A stretch of 64,000 nt of DNA, taken from positions 62,001-126,000 of the forward strand of contig AMFN01000021.1 in the NCBI GenBank assembly GCA_000302695.1, given 5' to 3'. This DNA is from Enterobacteriaceae bacterium LSJC7. GTDB taxonomy: Bacteria > Pseudomonadota > Gammaproteobacteria > Enterobacterales > Enterobacteriaceae. Each line of letters opens with the position of its first letter. Positions within the stretch are counted from its first letter, which is position 1. A program made the translations under genes and the position numbers. Below the pieces are notes generated by a model. It worked only from the letters and a program-made list of their open reading frames with translations, was not told where the DNA came from and searched no databases. Of the stretch, positions 31,838 to 40,766 are shown one piece after another.

Positions 31838-33552
31838 TACTTGCTTAGCTTCCTTATCAGATAGGCTTTTTCAGCCGATAACCCAAGGTTTTGTTCGATC
31901 CAATCCTTGGCATGTTCATCCCCTTGCTGTAACTGCTTACGAATTTCGTCTATGACGCTTTGTGATATCAGCGAGCGCAGTTCAAATAAGCCCTTAATCA
32001 ACACATCAAATGACGCACCATAAGTCTCATTTTGTGCCATTCTCATATCGATTAACCCGTTATCATTTCGACGGAATTGATAAACATTATTTCTTTTTAG
32101 AGAAGAGACCATAAAGGGCGAATGGGTTGAAATAAATAATTGTGCTTTTTGATTGTCCACGCCTATTATGCTTTCAACAAACGCGTGAAAGTAAGTTCGC
32201 CAGGATGGGTTTAGGTGTGTTTCTGGTTCATCCAGTAAAAACAAAGCCCTGCTGTCTTTGTAAATAGAAGCCATTGATAAAATTTGAATGAGCTGAGCTT
32301 CACCGTCGGATAAATCATCAAATTCAATACATTGCAGGCCATCCGTTAACTTGAGAGACAAAACATGAATGGGAGACTTCCATTTTTGTGGTCTTTTGGC
32401 TGAACGGTCAAAATTATCTTGCCTAAGCTGCCGTTTTGTCTCACCCTGCCAAAAGTCGGAGCCAAGCAGTTGCAAGCGGTAGAGTTTCTCGAATAAAATT
32501 TGCGGAGTGAAAAAACTACTCTCAAGAATGTCCTGCACATCATGGGCACTAAAATTTATGGTGATTTCACCCGCCAAATAGTCAAGTTCAAACTGGTTAA
32601 AAAACTCTTCTGAGGTTTTGCTTACTCTTGGTAGCGGTTGAAAACTATGCGGCTGTACGTCATGTAAGCACTCGACCAATCTGGCAATATCCAGCAATGC
32701 GCCAGCATCGTGAGTGAACTTGCGTAAGTCATAACGAAGCGTCACTGAATGAATTTTATTAAAGCGCTGTTTTTCTTGCCATATAGCCTTCTGCTGTAGA
32801 TCCGGCATCATTCCCATACTTGCCAGCATTAATGCTGTCGTGTCCTGATCAAAATACTTAAGGCGTGGCAGCGCCGTTGGTCTCAAACCAATATTCGCGT
32901 TATCGGATAGTGAGGATCCTTCAGGTAAAGCTGGAAACAAAGCTGGGTGTCGAGTCTGGTAATAGTGATAGGCTTCCCTGACTTTGCGGTCATACAATTC
33001 AATACCGGCTTCGGTTAGGTGCTTACCTTCTTTACTTTTGACTTCATTAATAGATGTTAACCGTTGTTCCCATGCGCGTTTGACATTCATCACATCCAAA
33101 TATTGAACCGCATTCTTCATGAAGGCGCGCTGTAGGTTTTCGTTTAAACCAGATGAATAGCCAATTATTTGACTGGGTAGAATTTCATCTTCAACAGCTG
33201 AATTTTCACGAGCGTCGATATTGATTAATACGTCATCGCGATAGATGGTCACAACACCATTTTGTTCGATATTAATTGAGTAAATACTGGCTTGGATTTC
33301 TGAATCGTAAGCTTGATTGCTGTAGCAAAGCTCAATCGCCAATGTAGGGAACCAGTTGCGACACTTAAAATCACGACGCAGATACCGCTCCAAATAGCTA
33401 AAGGTTTCGGCAATCAGTTCCAGTAGCTGAGATTTACCTGAGCCATTCAGGCCGATAAAGGCAATAATGTTGCCCTGAGCAGAATCAAAATTAAACGTTT
33501 GATCTTTTAAACCCTTGTATTGTCCATTCAGTCTCAGTGATAACAAACGCAT
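31837..33552 (-). CDS. Restriction-system-associated AAA ATPase
   Basis: The 571-residue protein is an ABC/SMC-like ATPase of the OLD/AAA_21 type. Walker A GLNGSGKS is at residues 34-41, the signature motif LSDGE at 414-418, Walker B LFLLDEPETHL at 437-447, and an H-loop STHSPF at 475-480; the long middle (50-400) is unrecognised and may sense a ligand. A family of AAA ATPases known to occur inside type I restriction loci fits well. It starts on the last base of the hsdS stop (TAATG) and is itself overlapped by the HNH gene. Its role is likely to be in defence, for example as a second layer guarding or backing up the RM enzyme. Confidence 0.82.
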   Translation of the reverse strand: MRLLSLRLNGQYKGLKDQTFNFDSAQGNIIAFIGLNGSGKSQLLELIAETFSYLERYLRRDFKCRNWFPTLAIELCYSNQAYDSEIQASIYSINIEQNGVVTIYRDDVLINIDARENSAVEDEILPSQIIGYSSGLNENLQRAFMKNAVQYLDVMNVKRAWEQRLTSINEVKSKEGKHLTEAGIELYDRKVREAYHYYQTRHPALFPALPEGSSLSDNANIGLRPTALPRLKYFDQDTTALMLASMGMMPDLQQKAIWQEKQRFNKIHSVTLRYDLRKFTHDAGALLDIARLVECLHDVQPHSFQPLPRVSKTSEEFFNQFELDYLAGEITINFSAHDVQDILESSFFTPQILFEKLYRLQLLGSDFWQGETKRQLRQDNFDRSAKRPQKWKSPIHVLSLKLTDGLQCIEFDDLSDGEAQLIQILSMASIYKDSRALFLLDEPETHLNPSWRTYFHAFVESIIGVDNQKAQLFISTHSPFMVSSLKRNNVYQFRRNDNGLIDMRMAQNETYGASFDVLIKGLFELRSLISQSVIDEIRKQLQQGDEHAKDWIEQNLGLSAEKAYLIRKLSK

Positions 33553-34958
33553 TAGGCTTCCTTTCTTGCTCGTGTTTTCCTAACAGCTGGTTTTTTATTA
33601 GAGCGCGCCTCTCGCTCGGCTTTAATTCTTTCCAGCAAGGCTTCGGCGCTGTTTTCACCAGTGATTAGCTCTGGGTTGGCAGCACGCCAGTTAGCGGTGA
33701 GCTCACCCCGGAAGGCTTTGGCTAAAATGGATTGGGTCAGGTTGTTGACACGCTCCAGTGCTGCGTTGGCTTTTTGCTCGACACTGTCAGCAAAAGCGAA
33801 CAGCTCTTCGACGCGACGGATGATCTCGGTTTGTTCTTTGGCCGGTGGTTTTGTCAAATCAATATCAAGGAGAGCTTTTTGCCCAATGTTTCTCATGGAC
33901 ATTTGGTTGCCAGTAGAACGAGATTCAATTTCCACCCTTCCTCGCTTAGATCTCAGAAAAATGCTAACCCAAGGCTTGTCTTCCTCTTTCATTACTAACC
34001 GAAGAACTTTATCGCTGAGCATTAGATTTTTAGTGACTTCGTGGACAATAACCGGATTACCTAATAGCTCAATCGTGTTAGCCCTTGATATTAAAAAATC
34101 ACCTACAGCTATTCGACGTGATTCAATAAAATTGGTACTGTTAGGTAAAGTTTTACTCTGGTTCTCGTCATAACGTCCCCAAGTAACTGCGCTGATCTTA
34201 ATGATGCCAAATTCATTGTTTTGCGGTGGAATCTCAATACATTTGAGATTTTTTCCTGCCTCGATTTTTTCTACTATTTGATCTAATTTTACACTTTCCC
34301 AACTGATTAAATCAGGATTGCCCCGCCACTCTTCCGTTAACTTCCCACTCACAGCCGCGGCAAGGACGGATTGCAGAAAGGTTTTTAGGATTTTGGGAAT
34401 GCGCTCGAGGCGGGCTTTGGTAGTTTCCACTTGTGTCAGCAGGGTGTCGAGTTTGTCGGCGATGGCTTTTTGTTCGGCCAAAGGAGGGATAGAAAGTACT
34501 ATTTCTTCAATGTCACCTTTTCTTACCGACGGAACAGTAGTTGAACGAGAAATATCGCTTAGATCAACAGTCCGCATAAAGCTATATATAAATCTGTTTG
34601 ATTCTTTTATATCTGGTAAAGCCGCCATGACATTATTATCAGCTAATCCGGGCTTAAGAACAAAAGCTCTTCGGTTTAATTTGACTGCTTCACCAATTTT
34701 TGCGAACAGCGTAGTTCCTATAGGGAAAACTTCACCTTTAAGTTCGACAGCCTCTTCTCTATCAACATAGTGGCCAGCGGTATCGAGGTATCCGGTATTT
34801 GTCGTAACCGCCTTAGAGACGTCGCTAACTTTATAAACTGGATAATCTCCTGTAGATTTTCCTTGAAATTTTTTTGGAAATCCAACACCGCTGGATACTC
34901 TAATGAGCTCACCGAGTTTTCCTTCTATCCAGCCTTCTGGTAGGTCTTTGATATTCAT
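33552..34958 (-). CDS. hsdS: Type I restriction-modification specificity subunit HsdS
   Basis: The 468-residue protein recognises the target DNA sequence for the HsdMRS complex. Two target-recognition domains (about 5-145 and 215-370) are each followed by a conserved helix: PPLAEQKAIADKLDTLL in the centre and KEQTEIIRRVEELFAFAD near the C-terminus, the latter followed by ILAKAFRGELTANWR. The target sequence cannot be read from the protein. The ATG at 34958 overlaps the hsdM stop by one base (TGATG); a TTG one codon earlier is possible. The C-terminal 35 residues are a basic tail. Confidence 0.93.
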   Translation of the reverse strand: MNIKDLPEGWIEGKLGELIRVSSGVGFPKKFQGKSTGDYPVYKVSDVSKAVTTNTGYLDTAGHYVDREEAVELKGEVFPIGTTLFAKIGEAVKLNRRAFVLKPGLADNNVMAALPDIKESNRFIYSFMRTVDLSDISRSTTVPSVRKGDIEEIVLSIPPLAEQKAIADKLDTLLTQVETTKARLERIPKILKTFLQSVLAAAVSGKLTEEWRGNPDLISWESVKLDQIVEKIEAGKNLKCIEIPPQNNEFGIIKISAVTWGRYDENQSKTLPNSTNFIESRRIAVGDFLISRANTIELLGNPVIVHEVTKNLMLSDKVLRLVMKEEDKPWVSIFLRSKRGRVEIESRSTGNQMSMRNIGQKALLDIDLTKPPAKEQTEIIRRVEELFAFADSVEQKANAALERVNNLTQSILAKAFRGELTANWRAANPELITGENSAEALLERIKAEREARSNKKPAVRKTRARKEA

Positions 34959-36598
34959 CAATTCGCCCCTTCCAATGCCGCCAGTAGCTCGTTAATTTCA
35001 CTTAACGCAGCGGTTAACTCGTCTTTCGCTTCGTGCGCCAATACTTCCGGATCTGGCAAGTCGGCGGCATCGATGCTGTCTTTGTCTTTGAGCCAGCTAA
35101 TATCCAATGAGTCGCCTTTAGTATTGGCAATCCATTCACGGCTAAAGCAGCGCCAGCGGGAGTGCGCCAGGCGTTCATCGACACCCTGATTTTCTTCCAC
35201 CGCGTCTTCATCGACTTCGATCTCTTGCGCGCCAAAGCTGTATTCCCCTTCGGTACGCTTGCTGGTGCCGTCAGAGGTATCGCCAAACACTTTCTCGAAT
35301 GCGCCGAGGTGCGGATCTGTGCCAAAGTCTTCGGCGGCAAAACCAATACCTGAATCACCAAAGGGGGTACGTTTCCCAAAGCTGGGCATATTAGTACGCA
35401 GGTCGTACACCCAAACGTTTTCAGTACAGTTCTCTTGCTGGTGTTTGTCTTTGACAGTTCCTTTGGTGAAAAACAGCACGTTGGTTTTAACGCCTTGCGC
35501 GTAAAAAATACCGGTAGGCAGGCGCAAAATGGTGTGCAGGTTGCACTTGTTCATAAGGTCGCGGCGTACGTCAGTACCCACGCCGGCTTCAAATAAAACG
35601 TTATCCGGCAAGACCACGGCGGCACGGCCACCGGGTTTGAGATTGCGATAGATGTGTTGTAAAAATGCCAGTTGTTTGTTGCTGGTTTTATAGGTAAGGT
35701 CATCACGGGTGTTAGACGCTTCGCCGCCTTTGCTGGTCCCAAACGGCGGATTGGCCAGAATAATGTCGGCCTGTTTTAACGCTTTACCCGCTTCGCCCAG
35801 TGCATTGCCCAAATGCACGACGCCTTCGTCATCACCTTCCATGCCATGCAATAAGCAGTTCATTAAGGCTAAGCGGCGTGTATTGGGCACCAGTTCGATG
35901 CCGACAAACGCTTTATTCTTCTGGAAGGCCGCATCCTTGGCTGACAGTTCCAGATAATCGTCGGTTTGTTCGCGCATATATTGGTCGGCTGCGACTAAAA
36001 AGCCAGCAGTACCAGCGGCGGGGTCTTGTATTACTTCACCAATTTGTGGCTTGATGCAGCGCACCATACTGTTAATTAACGCGCGCGGGGTGAAGTATTG
36101 TCCCGCACCAGATTTAGTCTCAGAGGCATTCTTTTCCAACAAACCTTCGTATAAATCTCCAAGGCCATCTTTCTGCGCACTAAACCAGTCGATTTGATCG
36201 AGGGTTTTGATCATTTGTTCTAAATGACGCGGTTCACGCAGTCGAGTTTGCGCATCGGCATAAATGGCGCTAATCAGTGGATCTTCGTGAACCTGAACTT
36301 CAATGGTTTTACCGGGTTCGTTCGGATCGGCTTCGGTGCGCTTACCCGTAGATAAGGCTAATAAGATGGCTTTGTAATCATTGAGTAAGTTAATGCCGGA
36401 TTTGGCGTTAATGTCCGTCCAGCGGCAGCCTTCCGGCAGCGGGTGTGTTTTTAAGGTGCCAGCTTCGGTATTTTCGTGCACCATTTTAATAAACAACAAT
36501 AGCACTAACTCGGTGACGTAATCGCTGTAGTTAATGCCGTCATCACGCAGTACGTCACACAGGTTCCAGAGTTTTTGTACGATATCGTTATTGGTCAT
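34958..36598 (-). CDS. hsdM: Type I restriction-modification methyltransferase HsdM
   Basis: The 546-residue protein is an N6-adenine methyltransferase. It has the N-terminal HsdM helical domain, the SAM-binding motif DPAAGTAGFLVAADQYM (near residue 200), and the catalytic motif ILANPPFGTSKGG (NPPF, near residue 290). With HsdS it methylates the recognition site; with HsdR it forms the restriction enzyme. It starts 38 bases after hsdR and overlaps hsdS by one base. GC is lower than in the flanking core genes, fitting the island. Confidence 0.96.
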   Translation of the reverse strand: MTNNDIVQKLWNLCDVLRDDGINYSDYVTELVLLLFIKMVHENTEAGTLKTHPLPEGCRWTDINAKSGINLLNDYKAILLALSTGKRTEADPNEPGKTIEVQVHEDPLISAIYADAQTRLREPRHLEQMIKTLDQIDWFSAQKDGLGDLYEGLLEKNASETKSGAGQYFTPRALINSMVRCIKPQIGEVIQDPAAGTAGFLVAADQYMREQTDDYLELSAKDAAFQKNKAFVGIELVPNTRRLALMNCLLHGMEGDDEGVVHLGNALGEAGKALKQADIILANPPFGTSKGGEASNTRDDLTYKTSNKQLAFLQHIYRNLKPGGRAAVVLPDNVLFEAGVGTDVRRDLMNKCNLHTILRLPTGIFYAQGVKTNVLFFTKGTVKDKHQQENCTENVWVYDLRTNMPSFGKRTPFGDSGIGFAAEDFGTDPHLGAFEKVFGDTSDGTSKRTEGEYSFGAQEIEVDEDAVEENQGVDERLAHSRWRCFSREWIANTKGDSLDISWLKDKDSIDAADLPDPEVLAHEAKDELTAALSEINELLAALEGAN

Positions 36599-36636
36599 GG
36601 TTGTCTCTTTACTAAATTTTTATGTATGTAATGATC

Positions 36637-39600
36637 TCAAGCTCGTTTTGGCGGCCAAATGGCATCGCTGAGCTCATCTAATATGGTATCCAGTTGATTA
36701 CCAAGTATTTTGTTCAGTTGTTTGGCACCACCCTGTTCGCCAAAGCGACTGTTTACGAAATCACGGTCGATAATGACTTCGTGTATCAGTTGTTTTGCCA
36801 GCCGTTCCAGCCATTTGCGTTGGGCGGGCAGCCAGTTGTGGCTTTGATAAATGCGCTGCATGGCCTGTGCGACCCGTTGCTCAAAAGGAATCAGTGGTTC
36901 ACCTAGGGCGGCCCGGCGGATATGGCCGATGATGCTGGCGGCAATATCCTGATTGGTTTGATTGCGCACTGCGGTTTGCAATTTAGCTTCAGAGTAGCCG
37001 GCACCATCCAGCAGAAGTTTGATCTCTTTTAACTGCTCGCGGGTCAGATCGCGGGGTTTGTTGACCACCACTGACAGCGCGGCGCTTTGGTTGATTTGTT
37101 CTTTTATGAACTGGTTGAAGCTGTCCAGGTAATCTTCTGGTTTTTGATGTACGCCATAGCTTTGCGTCCGTTCACATAGCCTATCAACGTGCTCAGAAAT
37201 CACCGGTTGGCGTTCACTGCCCAGGAGATGATTCACTTCTGCTAATTGGTTAACCAAGCCACTGTGTTGCACTATAAAGGCTGCGGCTTGTTTGGGCCCG
37301 AGCTCATGCAGATGTCTGTGCAGGCTTTTAGGCTCTACTCCCCATAAGCTTTGTAACTCATTAAGTTTTTGCTTCAGCACCGGTTTGTTTTCGGCTTTTT
37401 TCTCGGCTTTACGCAGCACGCGCATAACTTTTTGACTGAGCTGGCTGAGGACAACGTCTGCATGGCTTTGTCCCGGTATATCACCGGGGGCATTGAGTGC
37501 TCGTTCCAGTTGCTCTGGGGTGGTCATTTCTGCAACCAACTGCGCCAGCGTGATGTTTGGGTCTTTCACCAGCGGCTTCATGGTATTGATGTCAGCCAGT
37601 GCGGCATAAATATCCACGGGGTCGTAGATGCGGAACACGGTTTTACCGATTTCATCACAACGGCGTGTGGCGCGACCAATCATTTGCTCATACAAAATCC
37701 GCGATTTTACCCGGCGCATAAAGACCAGATTGCATATTTTAGGTACGTCGATACCGGTGGTGAGCAGATCGACAGTAATGGCAATGTTTGGGTAGCGTTC
37801 GTTTTTATACTGGCGGATAAGCTGTGCCACTTTGTCGCTTTGACCAGTAATCTTAGCTACGGCGGCCTGATTGTATTCACCGTTATAAAGCGCTTTGAAG
37901 GCGTTATCCAATAAGCGTTTAACCATGTCGGCATGCAAATCGGTAGCGCAGAAAATGAGGGTTTTCTCATCGCTAAAGGGGTCGAGTTCCTGAACCAGTT
38001 GTTCGCAGATCACGCGGTTGAAGTTTTCGTTAATCACCCTGCGGTTGAAGGCCTCCACCTCAAAATTCAGTTCATCATCCAGTTCCGCACTTTGCACTTC
38101 GCCGGTTTGCGTATTGATCGTGCTGACTTTTTCGCCTTTGGCAAAGGTAATACCGTTCTGAGTGAGCAGGGTTTCATAGCGAATGGGCGGCTCGTGGTCG
38201 ATTAACCAGTCGTCAGCGACGGCCTCCCGATACGAATAGGTGTAAATCGGTTTGCCGAAAATCTCGCTGGTGTGCTTTGCCGGCGTGGCGGTTAGGCCAA
38301 TTTTTACGGCGTCAAAATACTCCAGTACTCGGCGATAACTGGAGAGATATTGGCTGGTATCACGGATGGCCAGTTCGCCTTCGGTCATTTCCTGATCCAG
38401 AGTATAGCCCCGGTGAGCTTCGTCGATAATGATGCAATCGAATTGGTCTACAGGCGGTGGGTTATCGCTCATAAAGATGCGCTTCACCATGGCTTGTACT
38501 GTTGCTACCTGAACACGGGTTTCTGCCTCGGCAGCCATATCGCCAAGTTCTGCCACATTGTAGATTTTAGATAAGGTGTGGTTTTGTTCCAGCGGCGTTT
38601 CGCCAAAAGCATCAATCGCTTGCTGGCCCAGTGCGGTTCTGTCAACCAGAAACAAAATGCGCTTAAATCGCTCGGCTTTAAGGAATCGGTACATTAGGCC
38701 AATAATGGTGCGGGTTTTACCTGTGCCGGTGGCCATAGCCAGAAGCGCACTGCGTATTTCTCTGGCTAATGTGTTTTCCACGGCAATGATGGCTTTCTGC
38801 TGGTAATCACGCAACTTCAGATAGCCGAATGGCTCGGCTCTGAGTTTTTGTTGGGCATCTTCTTTACTGCGTTTGAGCAGATCGAGTAAACCGTCAGGTG
38901 TATGGAAACCAGGTAAAGCGCGCTTGGTATTGGCTGGGTCGCGCACATCACGAAACCACGTGCCGGATTGTTCAGCCAGTTGCGGTACATAAGGGCGACC
39001 GTTACAGGAGTAAACGAAGGGCACTTTATAGTGACTGTCGTTGTCATCCGGCCAGGCGATGGCCATCCCGGCCAGTTCCCAGCCATTTTGCATTGGAGGT
39101 GTTACGTCAAAGCCTTTACTGTAGCGTTCTGCCTGCGGGATTTTGCCTGCGACGTTGGTGTTTTCTCTCTTTGCTTCAACGACAGCGATAGGTGTGAGAC
39201 CCGCAAATAAGACGTAATCCGCTCTGCCTTTTTCACCTTTATGTTCTGTCGGCCATTCGGCAATCGCGATGTTTTTTCCTTTTTCCGGTCTTGTCCCCTT
39301 TTTGAAGGTAAGGGTTTCACTATCGGTTTGCCAACCCGCTTCTGTTAATTGCTGATCAATCAGGATGCGGGTCAGGGTTTCATCTAACACAATGTGCTGT
39401 GTTGCTTTCTGAGTATTGTGGTTTAACTGTTGACGCTGTGAAGCCTGTACTTTTTCATCCTGATTAGCCAACTGAGCCTGAAGGGCCTTGATTTTAGCTT
39501 CGTAATCTTGCTGTTGTTGATTCAGAGCCTGTTCGTGTGCGGCAGCTTGCAGGGCCAACGTACGAGACTCTTCATCCATAGCGTGAGCTAATGCCTCATA

Positions 39601-40158
39601 TTCATCCTTTTCTTTGGCAATGAGTTCATTGAGCCGCTGACTTGACCCGAGATCGAGATTGGCTTGCTGTAATTCATTTTTAAGCTGGGTAATTTCAGCT
39701 TGCAGTTTGCGTAGTTGTTCACTTGGGTCTGTAGGTGGAATGAAGGGACCAGGGTTGAAATGAGTGCCAGCTCTACCTAAAGACTGATGGAACCAAATTG
39801 CTAGCTTACGTGCGACGATTAGGCCGTTAATGGCTTCTTTATGCTGAGTTTTAAATTGGTGTGTAGCCTTATTACCCTCTACTCGCAATGTATGAAAGAG
39901 TTCTCTTACCACTGGTTCCAGTTTTAATTCGCGATTTATCTTGTAGAGCAGGTCGGCTTGTGTCGTTTGTTCGTCGAAAGGAATTCCCGTCAGAGCTGCC
40001 AGATGCTGGGCCAGTGCTTCGCCTAGCTGGCGAACCTTAATCAGCGTTGTATTTGGATCGCTGGCAAATGCCCGTTCAGCAGACAATGCGAGTTCAACGA
40101 ATAGCGGATCATGTTCTGCAAGGAACTCAAAGTTACTGGTCTGGTTAGAGTATGTCAT
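36637..40158 (-). CDS. hsdR: Type I restriction enzyme subunit HsdR
   Basis: The 1173-residue protein cuts and translocates unmodified DNA. The N-terminal part resembles EcoKI-type HsdR (NFEFLAEHD and DPNTTLIKVRQLGEALAQ), followed by a coiled-coil stretch (about 145-245), a PD-(D/E)xK nuclease core (D314, EAK at 328-330), the Walker A motif MATGTGKTRT (474-483), the DEAH box (579-582) and motif VI QMIGRATRR. It begins 21 bases after an HTH regulator gene, so the promoter lies ahead of that gene. The reading frame is intact, so restriction is probably active. Confidence 0.96.
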   Translation of the reverse strand: MTYSNQTSNFEFLAEHDPLFVELALSAERAFASDPNTTLIKVRQLGEALAQHLAALTGIPFDEQTTQADLLYKINRELKLEPVVRELFHTLRVEGNKATHQFKTQHKEAINGLIVARKLAIWFHQSLGRAGTHFNPGPFIPPTDPSEQLRKLQAEITQLKNELQQANLDLGSSQRLNELIAKEKDEYEALAHAMDEESRTLALQAAAHEQALNQQQQDYEAKIKALQAQLANQDEKVQASQRQQLNHNTQKATQHIVLDETLTRILIDQQLTEAGWQTDSETLTFKKGTRPEKGKNIAIAEWPTEHKGEKGRADYVLFAGLTPIAVVEAKRENTNVAGKIPQAERYSKGFDVTPPMQNGWELAGMAIAWPDDNDSHYKVPFVYSCNGRPYVPQLAEQSGTWFRDVRDPANTKRALPGFHTPDGLLDLLKRSKEDAQQKLRAEPFGYLKLRDYQQKAIIAVENTLAREIRSALLAMATGTGKTRTIIGLMYRFLKAERFKRILFLVDRTALGQQAIDAFGETPLEQNHTLSKIYNVAELGDMAAEAETRVQVATVQAMVKRIFMSDNPPPVDQFDCIIIDEAHRGYTLDQEMTEGELAIRDTSQYLSSYRRVLEYFDAVKIGLTATPAKHTSEIFGKPIYTYSYREAVADDWLIDHEPPIRYETLLTQNGITFAKGEKVSTINTQTGEVQSAELDDELNFEVEAFNRRVINENFNRVICEQLVQELDPFSDEKTLIFCATDLHADMVKRLLDNAFKALYNGEYNQAAVAKITGQSDKVAQLIRQYKNERYPNIAITVDLLTTGIDVPKICNLVFMRRVKSRILYEQMIGRATRRCDEIGKTVFRIYDPVDIYAALADINTMKPLVKDPNITLAQLVAEMTTPEQLERALNAPGDIPGQSHADVVLSQLSQKVMRVLRKAEKKAENKPVLKQKLNELQSLWGVEPKSLHRHLHELGPKQAAAFIVQHSGLVNQLAEVNHLLGSERQPVISEHVDRLCERTQSYGVHQKPEDYLDSFNQFIKEQINQSAALSVVVNKPRDLTREQLKEIKLLLDGAGYSEAKLQTAVRNQTNQDIAASIIGHIRRAALGEPLIPFEQRVAQAMQRIYQSHNWLPAQRKWLERLAKQLIHEVIIDRDFVNSRFGEQGGAKQLNKILGNQLDTILDELSDAIWPPKRA

Positions 40159-40179
40159 GATTCAGAAACTCCATTTCGC

Positions 40180-40407
40180 TTATCGAATGGCGCTGCCTGG
40201 CGTACTGCCTGGAACTCGCTCCAAAAGGTCACCCAACTGGCAATTGAACAGCTCACATAACTTATCGAGTGCTTCCAGATCCACCTTCTGTGCTGTCTCT
40301 TTGTAGAGCAAAGTCACCGTGGCGCGGCTGAGCCCAGTTTCTCTGGCAACATCAGCAATACGCATCTTGTGTTCACCCATCATGCGGGCGAGATGGCAGC
40401 GAATCAT
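40180..40407 (-). CDS. Small Xre-type HTH regulator of the RM operon
   Basis: The 75-residue protein is essentially one helix-turn-helix domain of the Cro/Xre (YozG-like) type: MRIADVARETGLSRATVTLL, then a helix around LDKLCELFNCQLGDLLE. I chose the ATG at 40407, which gives the usual short form; a start at 40467 would add 20 residues without likeness. It stands 21 bases before hsdR as the first gene of the operon. Small Xre proteins here often act like controller proteins, delaying restriction after entry into a new host; that role is inferred. Confidence 0.85.
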   Translation of the reverse strand: MIRCHLARMMGEHKMRIADVARETGLSRATVTLLYKETAQKVDLEALDKLCELFNCQLGDLLERVPGSTPGSAIR

Positions 40408-40685
40408 GGCTATGCCTCTAGCGTTTGATTTTAGAATTATTACAGTAGAATACCATGAATTTGGCATTTGAGTGGCATTTTGTAAGTTTAAGTTGAATTT
40501 TATAGATCAAAATGATGTTTTTGGGGCCTTGTGCTGGCATAGAGACATACTTTTGATAGGGCATCTAACATACTTTGACTTAAACCGCCGAAAGCTATCC
40601 AAAGTTTTCTACTTTGCTGATTCAAATGGCTAGGAGTTCGCAATATCAGGTAGTAGTCTCAGTCTTGGTACCTTATAAGTTGTAA
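40408..40685. promoter_or_regulatory. Promoter region of the RM operon
   Basis: No gene was seen. On the minus strand, TATTCTACTGTAATAATTC just before the regulator start offers possible -10 elements, but I cannot assign a promoter with certainty. The region probably also holds the operator of the Xre protein. Confidence 0.4.
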
Positions 40686-40714
40686 CAGAAAAGACCCGAA
40701 GTCATCGGGTCAGT
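40686..40714 (-). terminator. Terminator of the polymerase-like gene
   Basis: GACCCGA and TCGGGTC pair around a 5-base loop; on the minus strand the stem is followed by TTTTCTG. It lies about 55 bases after the stop at 40767. Confidence 0.75.
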
Positions 40715-40766
40715 TCGATGTAGCGCTCCAATATCATCAATGTAATTGCCGTTTGAAGAAACTTTC

